Shown here: piece after piece, positions 1 to 6,479 of the stretch
How positions within the stretch are numbered: the stretch's first letter is position 1
How the letters are laid out: every line of letters starts with the position of its first letter
DNA from: JBGPIT01 sp041485125
GTDB taxonomy: Bacteria > Desulfobacterota > Binatia > UTPRO1
Length of the DNA: 10,368 bases
NCBI GenBank assembly: GCA_041485125.1
Contig: JBGPIT010000164.1
Location: 1 to 10,368, forward strand
Direction of reading: 5' to 3'
The notes under the pieces: generated by a model
Databases searched by the model: none
The model's input: only the letters and a program-made list of their open reading frames with translations
Told to the model about the DNA's origin: nothing
Position numbers and translations under genes: made by a program

Positions 1-1959
1 CGCGGCCTCGGCCGGCATGCGCCAGTCACCGCGCGGCGAGAGCGAGCCGCCCGAGCCGACCTTCGGCGAGCCCGGCACGCAGTCGCGCTTGAATTGATAG
101 GCGAAGAAGCGCCGCAGGAAGAGGATCAATGCCTGCTTGATCGCGCCGAGCGTGTAGCGATCGGCGAAGGCATGCGCCGCGAGCCGCGCGATCCGGCGCG
201 GGCCGAAGCCGAAGCGCAGGAAGTAGTAGAGAAAGAAGTCGTGCAGCTCGTACGGGCCGAGCACCGCCTCGGTCTGCTGGGCGCTCTCGCCGTTCTCCGC
301 GAGGAGCAGCTCCGGGCTGATCGGCGTCGCGAGAATGTCGCGCAACGTCGCCGCGACCGCGGGCTCGTCGCGGAAAACGGTGTCGGCGGCCCAACGGATC
401 AGCGCCGACACGAGCGTCTTCGGCACCCCCGCGTTGACGCTGTAGTGCGACATGTGGTCGCCGCCGTACGTCGACCAACCGAGCGCGAGCTCGGAGAGAT
501 CGCCGGTGCCGAGATCGATGCCGCGGTGCTGCGACGCGAGCGAGAACAAGAGGAACTTGCGCGTCCACGCCTGGACGTTTTCGAAGGTGACGTCCTGCGC
601 CTGGGCGTCGTGGCCGACCGCGGCGAAGACGCTGCGCGCGATGTCGCGGATCGGAATCTCGTGCGCCGTCGCACCGAGCGCGCCGATCAGCGCGCGCGCG
701 TTGCGATACGTGCGGTCGGACGTGCCGAAGCCGGGCATGGTCGTGGCGAGGAGCTGCGCGCGTGGCATGCCGAGGAGGTCGAGCGCGTGCACGGCGACGA
801 GCGCCGCCAAGGTCGAGTCCTGACCGCCGGACACGCCGAGCACTACCCGGCGCGTATCCTCCGGCAACGACACCAGTCGGCGCGCGAGCGCGGTCGAGGT
901 GATCTGGAACACCTCGCGGCAGCGCAGGTCGAGCTTCGCCGGATCCGAAGGCACGAAGGGATGCGGATCGACGCGCCGCTCGAGGTGCTGGAAGACGGCG
1001 TCGGCGCGCCGCTCGGGCACCGGCTCGCTCGTCACGGTGCGGGCCGCGGCGCGATGCTGGCGCGCGTTCTGCCCCCACGAGGTCTGCCGCATGCGGTCCT
1101 CGACGAGCGCGCGCAGGTCGACGTCGGCGAGCGCGATCGAGCCGTGCAGCGCGAAGCGCTCGGTCTCGGCGACGATCTCGCCGCGGTCGGCGATGATGCC
1201 GTGCCCGTCCCAGGCGAGATCGCTCGTCGACTCGCCGAAGCCGGCGGCGCTGTACAGCTGCACCGCGACGTTCTTCGCCGCCGACGTTCGCACCAGCTCC
1301 TGGCGGTACTCGTACTTCGCGATCGTCACGTTCGACGCCGAGAGGTTCGCGAGCACCGTCGCGCCCGCGAGCGCGGCAAGCGTTCCCGGCGGTACGGGTA
1401 CCCAGAGATCCTCGCAGATGTCGGTGTGGAGGACGAAGCCCGCCACGTCGGGATGCGGGATCAGGACGTCGGTGCCGAACGGCACGGGCTGGTCGAGAAG
1501 CGTGATCCCCGTGCTGCGCGCCTCCGCCGCCGGGCGGAACCAGCGCAGCTCGTAGAACTCGCGATAGTTTGGCGGGTACGCCTTCGGTGCGACCGCGATC
1601 GGCCGCCCGCCGTAGAGCGTCACCGCGCAATTGAAGAGGAGATCGTCGACGCCGAGCGGCAGGCCGACCGAGACCAGCATGTTCCACGTCGCCGTCGCCT
1701 TCGCGATCGTGGCGAGCGCGGCGAGCGAGCCCCGCAGCAAGGGCTCGTGGAAGAAGAGGTCGCCGCAGGTGTAGGCGCTGAGGCCGAGCTCGGGGCAGAG
1801 GGCATAGTGGGCGCCCGCATCGTGCGCTTGCTCGAGCAGGCGCACGTGGGCGAGCGCGTTGAACGCGGGGTCGGCGACCCGCACCTCGGGCACGCACACG
1901 GCGACGCGTGCGAATCCGTGGTCGCGGACGTCGAGGAAATCGTGATCGGCCGGCGCCAT
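1..1959 (-). CDS. nadE: Glutamine-dependent NAD+ synthetase (partial, C-terminus beyond left edge)
   Basis: The enzyme makes NAD+ from deamido-NAD+ (nicotinic acid adenine dinucleotide), ATP and ammonia, the last step of NAD synthesis in the cytosol. It releases the ammonia from glutamine in its own N-terminal domain. 653 residues are visible. The nitrilase-type glutaminase domain spans about 15-300, with the triad Glu57 (CPELGLSAYTCGDL), Lys126 (APKAYPPNYREFYE) and Cys182 (TDICEDLW). The synthetase domain follows from about 345, with the ATP pyrophosphatase loop GVSGGQDS (375-382) and the conserved GTGDLSELALGWSTYGGDHM (484-503). Triad spacing matches the Mycobacterium tuberculosis enzyme (Glu52, Lys121, Cys176; 679 residues), so roughly 25-30 residues are probably missing. 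The ATG at 1959 is the natural start, with only a weak GGGGCGAG upstream. It is divergent from the hydrolase gene. Family identification is very secure. Confidence 0.96.
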   Translation of the reverse strand, partial: MAPADHDFLDVRDHGFARVAVCVPEVRVADPAFNALAHVRLLEQAHDAGAHYALCPELGLSAYTCGDLFFHEPLLRGSLAALATIAKATATWNMLVSVGLPLGVDDLLFNCAVTLYGGRPIAVAPKAYPPNYREFYELRWFRPAAEARSTGITLLDQPVPFGTDVLIPHPDVAGFVLHTDICEDLWVPVPPGTLAALAGATVLANLSASNVTIAKYEYRQELVRTSAAKNVAVQLYSAAGFGESTSDLAWDGHGIIADRGEIVAETERFALHGSIALADVDLRALVEDRMRQTSWGQNARQHRAAARTVTSEPVPERRADAVFQHLERRVDPHPFVPSDPAKLDLRCREVFQITSTALARRLVSLPEDTRRVVLGVSGGQDSTLAALVAVHALDLLGMPRAQLLATTMPGFGTSDRTYRNARALIGALGATAHEIPIRDIARSVFAAVGHDAQAQDVTFENVQAWTRKFLLFSLASQHRGIDLGTGDLSELALGWSTYGGDHMSHYSVNAGVPKTLVSALIRWAADTVFRDEPAVAATLRDILATPISPELLLAENGESAQQTEAVLGPYELHDFFLYYFLRFGFGPRRIARLAAHAFADRYTLGAIKQALILFLRRFFAYQFKRDCVPGSPKVGSGGSLSPRGDWRMPAEAA

Positions 1960-1969
1960 CGCTCGCCCC

Positions 1970-1976
1970 GTTATAT
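1970..1976. promoter_or_regulatory. AT-rich -10-like element in the nadE/hydrolase divergent spacer
   Basis: The 69-bp spacer between the two divergent starts is GC-rich except for one short AT-rich island. Read on the minus strand it gives TATAAC, ending about 11 nt before the nadE ATG. Read on the plus strand it gives TTATAT/TATATC. TATAAC is a good match to a sigma-70 -10 box for nadE, but no convincing -35 box lies 16-18 bp upstream. The assignment rests only on position and composition. Confidence 0.3.
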
Positions 1977-2028
1977 CCGGACCCCGGCGCTTCTCGCACC
2001 TCCCGAAGCAGGGCGGGTGGCGGTGTCG

Positions 2029-2865
2029 ATGGACGGCGTGCGGGCGCCGACGTATCCAGCAGCCGTGGCGGAGCCGGGGCTGCACATCGAGATCGACGGC
2101 CGCGGCCCGACCGTCCTCCTGATGCACGGCTTCGGCGGCAGTGCCCGGAACTTCGGTGCGCAGGCGCGGGCGCTCGCCGCCGACCACCAGGTCGTGCGCT
2201 TCGACGCCCGCGGCCACGCCCGCAGCGCCGCTCCCGACGATCCACGCGCCTACACGCCCGCGACGTTCACCGCCGACGTCGGACGCGTCCTCGACGTGGC
2301 GGGCGCGACGGCCGCCGTCGTCGGCGGTCTCTCGATGGGTGCGGGGATCGCGCTGCGCTTCGCGCTCGCCCATCCCGATCGCGTTCACGCGCTCATCCTC
2401 GCGTCCTTTCCACCCGGACCGGAGGGGCCGGGCCTCACCGGCATCGCGCGCGAGGTCGCCGACGTGATCGAGGGCGCCGGCCTCGATGCCGCCGGCGAGC
2501 GCCATCTCTGGGGCCCGACCTCGGGCCTCGACGCCAAAGCGGCCGGGCTCGTCCGTCGCGGCGTGCTCGAGCACGCACCGCACGCGTTGGCGCATACGCT
2601 GCGGGGGCTCATCGCCGAGCAGCCGGCGGTCGACGACATCGCCGGTGCGGTCGCGACGCTGGCGATGCCGGCGCTCGTCATCGCGGGCGGCCGCGACCGC
2701 ACTGCTCTCGGCTCGAGCCGCGCGATCGCGGCCGCGCTGCCGCGGGCGCGGCTGGTCGAGATTCCCGGCGGCGGCCACGTCGTGAACCTGACGAGTCCCG
2801 TCGCGTTCAACGCCGCCGTTCGTGAGTTCCTGCGCGATCTCGAAGCGGGACGCCTCGCCGGCTAG
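2029..2865 (+). CDS. Alpha/beta hydrolase, substrate unknown
   Basis: A 278-residue, probably cytosolic serine hydrolase of the alpha/beta fold (Abhydrolase_1/6 type). The whole catalytic apparatus is visible: oxyanion-hole segment LLMHGFGG (30-37), nucleophile elbow GGLSMGAG with Ser102, acid Asp223 in VIAGGRDRT, and His250 in IPGGGHVVN. The RFDARGHARS segment (57-66) is typical of the esterase/lactonase/haloperoxidase-like branch. There is no signal peptide. The region about 130-205 is a cap, the part that usually sets specificity, and it does not point to a substrate. The ATG at 2029 was chosen; in-frame GTG codons at 2017 and 2023 lie closer to the purine-rich AGGGCGGG and could be the true start. 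The open frame continues far upstream, but only as antisense of nadE. The phosphoribosyltransferase gene follows after 79 bp and may be co-transcribed. Confidence 0.9.
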   Translation: MDGVRAPTYPAAVAEPGLHIEIDGRGPTVLLMHGFGGSARNFGAQARALAADHQVVRFDARGHARSAAPDDPRAYTPATFTADVGRVLDVAGATAAVVGGLSMGAGIALRFALAHPDRVHALILASFPPGPEGPGLTGIAREVADVIEGAGLDAAGERHLWGPTSGLDAKAAGLVRRGVLEHAPHALAHTLRGLIAEQPAVDDIAGAVATLAMPALVIAGGRDRTALGSSRAIAAALPRARLVEIPGGGHVVNLTSPVAFNAAVREFLRDLEAGRLAG

Positions 2866-2935
2866 GCGGCGCCGTGCAGCGCGCCGGCGCCCGTCCGGAC
2901 GCCCTTCCGCCCCGGGTTGCGCTCAGGCGGGCAGC

Positions 2936-2944
2936 GGAGAAGGA
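2936..2944 (+). promoter_or_regulatory. Strong Shine-Dalgarno of the phosphoribosyltransferase gene
   Basis: GGAGAAGGA lies directly before the ATG at 2945. Counted from GGAG (2936-2939), the spacing to that ATG is 5 nt. Counted from AGGA (2941-2944), the spacing to the second in-frame ATG at 2957 is 12 nt. It is one of only two clear ribosome binding sites in the window. It excludes the longer open frame that begins inside the hydrolase gene. Confidence 0.65.
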
Positions 2945-3658
2945 ATGAAGCCAGCCATGTCCATCTCGGAAAGGCGGAACGTGAAGTTCAGCGATCGCCG
3001 TGACGCCGGCCGTCAGCTCGCGGAGCAGCTCCGCCGCTACGCCGGCGAGTCCGCCGTGGTCCTCGCGCTGCCGCGCGGCGGCGTGCCCGTCGGCTACGAG
3101 ATCGCGCGCGCGCTGCACGCGCCGCTCGACGTCATGGTCGTGCGCAAGCTCGGTGCGCCCGGCCAAGCCGAGCTCGGCATCGGCGCCGTCGTCGACGGCG
3201 ATCATCCGCAAGTGGTCCTGAACGACGAGGTGCTGCGCGCGGTGGAGATCCCGCCCGGGTATCTCGACGAAGAGGTGGCGCGGCAGCTCACCGAGATCCG
3301 CCGCCGGCAGGAGCGCTATCGGCGCGGCCGGCCGCGCGCGCCGATCGCCGGCCGGACGGTGATCGTCGTCGACGATGGCATCGCGACCGGCGGCTCGGTG
3401 CGCGTCGCGCTCCGCGGCGTCCGTTGCGCCGGTCCGCGGCGTCTCGTCCTCGCGGTTCCGGTCGCGCCACCCGAGACGCTCGCGGCGTTGCGCCCCGAGG
3501 CCGACGACCTCGTCTGTCTCCTGACCCCCGAGGTCTTCGGCGCGGTCGGCCGCTTCTACGAGGACTTCGAGCAGACCTCCGACGAGGAAGTGGTCGACCT
3601 TCTCGACGCCGCGGCGGAGGCGAGCGACGCGGCAGGCGGCGGTCCGCTGTCGCACTAG
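2945..3658 (+). CDS. Phosphoribosyltransferase-domain protein
   Basis: A 237-residue type I phosphoribosyltransferase fold (Pribosyltran). The PRPP-binding signature is clear: VIVVDDGIATGGS at 139-151, with the acidic pair Asp143-Asp144 and the TGG loop. Upstream are two blocks typical of this stand-alone bacterial group: ALPRGGVPVGYEIA (41-54) and VVRKLGAPGQAELGIGAV (65-82). The end, FYEDFEQTSDEEVVDLL, is also a family hallmark. Members are often annotated simply as phosphoribosyltransferase and occur next to, or fused with, alpha/beta (dienelactone-type) hydrolases or erythromycin-esterase-like proteins. The base or other acceptor is not established as far as I know, and nothing here assigns it to purine or pyrimidine salvage. 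The upstream hydrolase fits the usual neighbourhood. It ends convergently with the histidine kinase gene. Confidence 0.92.
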   Translation: MKPAMSISERRNVKFSDRRDAGRQLAEQLRRYAGESAVVLALPRGGVPVGYEIARALHAPLDVMVVRKLGAPGQAELGIGAVVDGDHPQVVLNDEVLRAVEIPPGYLDEEVARQLTEIRRRQERYRRGRPRAPIAGRTVIVVDDGIATGGSVRVALRGVRCAGPRRLVLAVPVAPPETLAALRPEADDLVCLLTPEVFGAVGRFYEDFEQTSDEEVVDLLDAAAEASDAAGGGPLSH

Positions 3659-3674
3659 GCGACCCGCCTCGCGT

Positions 3675-3691
3675 CACGGCGCTGCGCCGTG
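3675..3691. terminator. Stem-loop between convergent genes, possible bidirectional terminator
   Basis: CACGGCG-CTG-CGCCGTG is a perfect 7-bp, GC-rich stem with a 3-nt loop. It sits in the 49-bp gap between the phosphoribosyltransferase stop (3658) and the kinase stop (3708), where a shared terminator would be expected. There is no T tract on either side, so it is not a textbook intrinsic terminator. In DNA this GC-rich short palindromes are common, so position is the main support. Confidence 0.4.
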
Positions 3692-3707
3692 TGGACCGGG
3701 CGCGCGA

Positions 3708-5660
3708 TCAGTGCAGGACGCGCGCCGCCGCGGCCGGTTGCGCCGGCGCCACGCGCTCGTCGAGGAGCCGCGTCACGTCCGTGAAGTCGACCGGCTTGAT
3801 GAGGTGATGATCGAACCCGGCGTCGGCGCTGCGGCGTTGATCGGCTTCGGTGCCGTAGCCGGAGAGCGCGACCAGCAAGGTCGAGCGGCAGGAGGGATGC
3901 GCGCGCAAGCAGCGCGCGACCTCGAAGCCGTCCATCCCCGGCAGGCCGATATCGATGAACGCGACCGCGGGCGAGAAGTCCTCGACGAGGGCGAGCGCGG
4001 CGGTACCGGAGGCCGCCGCGTGGACGGTGTGGCCGTTCAGCTCGAGCAGCATCTTGAAGCTGTCCGCCGTGTCGAGGTTGTCCTCGACGAGGAGGATCGC
4101 GAGCCGCGTCTTGGGCTCGGCGGTCACGGCCGGCCGCTCGGTCTCGCGTGCCGAGTGCGCGACGGCGGGAAGCGTGACGGTGAACTCGCTGCCGTGTCCC
4201 GGGCCGGCGCTCCGCGCCTCGATGCGGCCGCCGTGGAGATCCACCAGCTGGCGCGCGAGCGTCAGGCCGATGCCGAGGCCCCCCTGCGTGCGGTCGGCCG
4301 ACGTCAATCCCTGGACGAAGAGGTCGAAGACGCGCGGCAGAAGGTCGGCCGGGATGCCGATCCCGTTATCACTGACGCGGATCACCGCCTGCCCGTCGGC
4401 GAGCTCGGTCGCGATGCGGAGCGCGCCGCCGCTCGGCGTGAACTTCGAGGCGTTGCCGATCAGGTTGGCGACGACCTGGATGAGCCGCGCCGGGTCGGCG
4501 TCGAGCGTGATCGGCGACCGCGCGTTGGTGATCGCGAGTGATTGGCTCTTGGTCTCGATCGCCGGCCGGACCTGGTCGACCGCATGGTCGACGATCTCGG
4601 CGAGGTCGACGATCTGGCGACGCAGGCGCACCGTGCCGCGCGTGATGCGCGAGACGTCGAGGAGATCGTCGACCAGGCGCGTGAGGTGGGTCACCTGGCG
4701 CTGGATCATGCCGACCGCGCGCAGCAGTCGCGGCTCCGGCGGCCCGACGAGCTGCAGCACCTCGACCGCATTGCGGATCGGGCCGAGCGGGTTCCGGAGC
4801 TCGTGTGCCAGCATGGCGAGGAACTCGTCCTTGCGCCGGTCCGCGTCTCTGAGAGCGCTCATCAAGCGGTGCTGCTCCGCCTCCGCGGCCCGCCGGTCGG
4901 TGATGTCGCGGGCGATCTTCGAGGCGCCGACCACCGCGCCGGTCGCGTCGCGGATCGGTGAGACGGTGAGTGAGACGGCGATCTGATCGCCGTTCTTGCA
5001 GAGCCGCTCGGTCTCGTAGTGCTCGATGCGCTCGCCGCTCGCGACGCGCTCGAGGATGGCGTTGACGTCGTCCCGACGGCCCTGCGGCACCAGCATCGAG
5101 ATGTGCCGGCCGACGATCTCGGCGGCCGTATAGCCGAAGATCCGTTCCGCGCCGGCGTTCCAGCTGCGGATCACGCCGTGCAGATCCTTGCCGACGATCG
5201 CGTCGTCCGAGGAGGCGACGATCGCCGCCAGGTGCGCCTGCTCGACGCGCGCGACCGAGACTTGGCGGATCGTGCTGCGCGCCAAGGCGGCGATGGCGGC
5301 GAGGAACGTGCTCACGACCAGGAATCCGACCGCGACGACGCGGTCGGCGAGCGCGTCGATCGCGAAGGAGTCGCGCGGCGCGATGAACCCGTAGTCGATG
5401 ATGCAGAAAGCCGCGACCACGACGAGCAGGCCGGGCATCAGGCCGCCGAACAGCGCCGCCAGCGTCGCGACCAGGTAGAAGGTCGTCCAGTTCGCGCGGC
5501 TGCCGGTGAGGGGATCGAGCGCGAGGCGAATGACGACGGCAACGGCCAGCAACAGCAGCGCGAAACCGAAGCGCTGGACGGCTGGCCGCTCTGCGGCGAT
5601 CGTGGCAGTCAGTCGGGTCTTCAGCGCCTGAATCGTCACACCTCGGAAATGCCGTGCCAC
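3708..5660 (-). CDS. Membrane hybrid histidine kinase (DUF4118-PAS-HisKA-HATPase-REC)
   Basis: A 650-residue two-component sensor kinase with a receiver domain on the same chain. Residues 32-128 form a KdpD-like DUF4118 membrane block of about four helices with almost no periplasmic loop, suggesting a signal sensed in or near the membrane. A PAS domain follows (about 142-258; ASSDDAIVGKD, SWNAGAERIFGYTAAEIVG, GASKIARDITDRR). The H-box is FLAMLAHELRNPL with phospho-accepting His286. The ATPase domain has an N-box around Asn399/Asn403, G1 DNGIGIP (431-437) and G2 GGLGIGL (460-466). The REC domain (519-636) has acidic Glu526-Asp527, phospho-acceptor Asp570 in FIDIGLPGMDG, and Lys622. No DNA-binding output domain or partner regulator is visible, so the target is unknown. 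The GTG at 5660 lies 25 bp inside the HpnR-like gene. A GTG at 5639, forming GTGA with that gene's stop, is an equally credible start. Either suggests translational coupling. Confidence 0.95.
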   Translation of the reverse strand: MARHFRGVTIQALKTRLTATIAAERPAVQRFGFALLLLAVAVVIRLALDPLTGSRANWTTFYLVATLAALFGGLMPGLLVVVAAFCIIDYGFIAPRDSFAIDALADRVVAVGFLVVSTFLAAIAALARSTIRQVSVARVEQAHLAAIVASSDDAIVGKDLHGVIRSWNAGAERIFGYTAAEIVGRHISMLVPQGRRDDVNAILERVASGERIEHYETERLCKNGDQIAVSLTVSPIRDATGAVVGASKIARDITDRRAAEAEQHRLMSALRDADRRKDEFLAMLAHELRNPLGPIRNAVEVLQLVGPPEPRLLRAVGMIQRQVTHLTRLVDDLLDVSRITRGTVRLRRQIVDLAEIVDHAVDQVRPAIETKSQSLAITNARSPITLDADPARLIQVVANLIGNASKFTPSGGALRIATELADGQAVIRVSDNGIGIPADLLPRVFDLFVQGLTSADRTQGGLGIGLTLARQLVDLHGGRIEARSAGPGHGSEFTVTLPAVAHSARETERPAVTAEPKTRLAILLVEDNLDTADSFKMLLELNGHTVHAAASGTAALALVEDFSPAVAFIDIGLPGMDGFEVARCLRAHPSCRSTLLVALSGYGTEADQRRSADAGFDHHLIKPVDFTDVTRLLDERVAPAQPAAAARVLH

Positions 5661-6364
5661 GTCACATCTTTCATAGCCGCGTCGGCGGGGCGAGCGGAAA
5701 TCGACGACGCTGGATCGCGACGTGCGGCCGCGTGGATGTAGAGCGCCGCGCGGTCGACCGGTCCGCGCTGCGGCGCCGGCGGCGTCATCGCGTAGGTGAT
5801 CGGCTGGAAGTGGTCGCGCAATTGGCGCTCCGGATTGTAGACGCTGCGGAACTTCCAGATCATGCGCAGGAAGTTCGTTTGGCCGCGGAGTGCGAGACGG
5901 GCGGCGATGCGCCCGGTGATGGCGAGCGCGCGCACGCCGAGGTGCTTGCGGTTGAGGATACCCTGCGTCTTCACCAACCGCGGCGCGACGAGCTCGCCCT
6001 CGCCGCGCACGACGCAGTCGACGGCGCCCTCGGCGTGGTCGAGGATCTCACGCGCGACGAACGACGCGCTGTGGCCGCCGACGAAGACGAAGCACTCCGG
6101 CCGCGCGCGCTTCGCGAGCCGCGCCAGATCGATCACCTCGGGAACGTTGGCGAGATAGTTCACCGAGAAGCCGACGGCGCGCGGCGCGAAGTCGCCGAGC
6201 GCGCGCGCGAGGTCGTCGTGCGAGAAGAGCTGAAGATCGAGCAGGCGGACCTCGTGGCCGGCCGCGAGGAGCGCCGCCGCGACCCGCTCGACGCCGAGCG
6301 GCTCGAGGCGCAGGTAGATCTCGCTGTACATGAGCGGGCTCGGGTGGACGAGCAAGACGCGCAT
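5636..6364 (-). CDS. hpnR: HpnR-like cobalamin-binding protein lacking the radical SAM domain (in-frame deletion, probable relic)
   Basis: HpnR is the B12-dependent radical SAM enzyme that methylates hopanoids at C-3, with a usual length of about 500 residues. This frame has 242. Residues 1-123 match the family's N-terminal B12-binding Rossmann domain, from MRVLLVHPSPLMYSEIYLRL through NYLANVPEV and FVFVGGHSASF to VVRGEGE. Residues from about 131 match its C-terminal end (VKTQGILNRKHLG, LRGQTNFLRMIWKF, QPITYAMTPP, VDRAALYIH). The radical SAM core that should lie between, with its CxxxCxxC cluster site, is absent. The only cysteines are 91 and 117. The break falls near residues 124-131 (about 5973-5995), with the frame intact. 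The start at 6364 is set by AAGGAG six bases upstream; an open frame runs on to 6451 without such support. It cannot be an active methylase. It could be a decaying gene, an assembly collapse, or a retained B12-binding module. The family match is from memory of HpnR sequences. Confidence 0.85.
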   Translation of the reverse strand: MRVLLVHPSPLMYSEIYLRLEPLGVERVAAALLAAGHEVRLLDLQLFSHDDLARALGDFAPRAVGFSVNYLANVPEVIDLARLAKRARPECFVFVGGHSASFVAREILDHAEGAVDCVVRGEGELVAPRLVKTQGILNRKHLGVRALAITGRIAARLALRGQTNFLRMIWKFRSVYNPERQLRDHFQPITYAMTPPAPQRGPVDRAALYIHAAARRDPASSISARPADAAMKDVTWHGISEV

Positions 6365-6370
6365 GCGCTT

Positions 6371-6376
6371 CTCCTT
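6371..6376 (-). promoter_or_regulatory. Shine-Dalgarno that fixes the HpnR-like start
   Basis: Reading the minus strand, AAGGAG is followed by six bases and then ATG at 6364. This is an ideal ribosome binding site. It places translation start at the MRVLLVHPS methionine, where HpnR homologues begin, rather than at the upstream in-frame start at 6451. Confidence 0.75.
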
Positions 6377-6479
6377 CAATTGCAGCCGCACGCCGGCCCA
6401 TGTCGACGCCGCCGCTCCGCTTAGCGCCTTCGGGAGTGGGTAAACTGCCACTACGCCGCGCCGGGGGAAAGGGGAGAGG

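Noticed and set aside
94..2028. Long plus-strand open frame running into the alpha/beta hydrolase, apparently giving a 923-residue protein
   Set aside because: Upstream of about 2017 it is antisense to nadE, Arg/Glu/Ala-rich with no domain character. It exists because GC-rich coding DNA rarely has stops on the opposite strand.
26..2245. 739-residue minus-strand open frame overlapping nadE
   Set aside because: Arg-rich shadow frame. The nadE frame in the same region carries every catalytic motif of the family.
2881..2900. Palindromes GCGCCGGCGC and GTCCGGAC after the hydrolase stop
   Set aside because: Short self-complementary GC runs occur everywhere in this composition. No T tract follows and no longer stem forms, so a terminator call is not supported.
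6365..6451. Upstream 29-residue extension of the HpnR-like protein (start at 6451)
   Set aside because: No ribosome binding site and no family match. The ATG at 6364 has an ideal AAGGAG and matches the usual family N-terminus.
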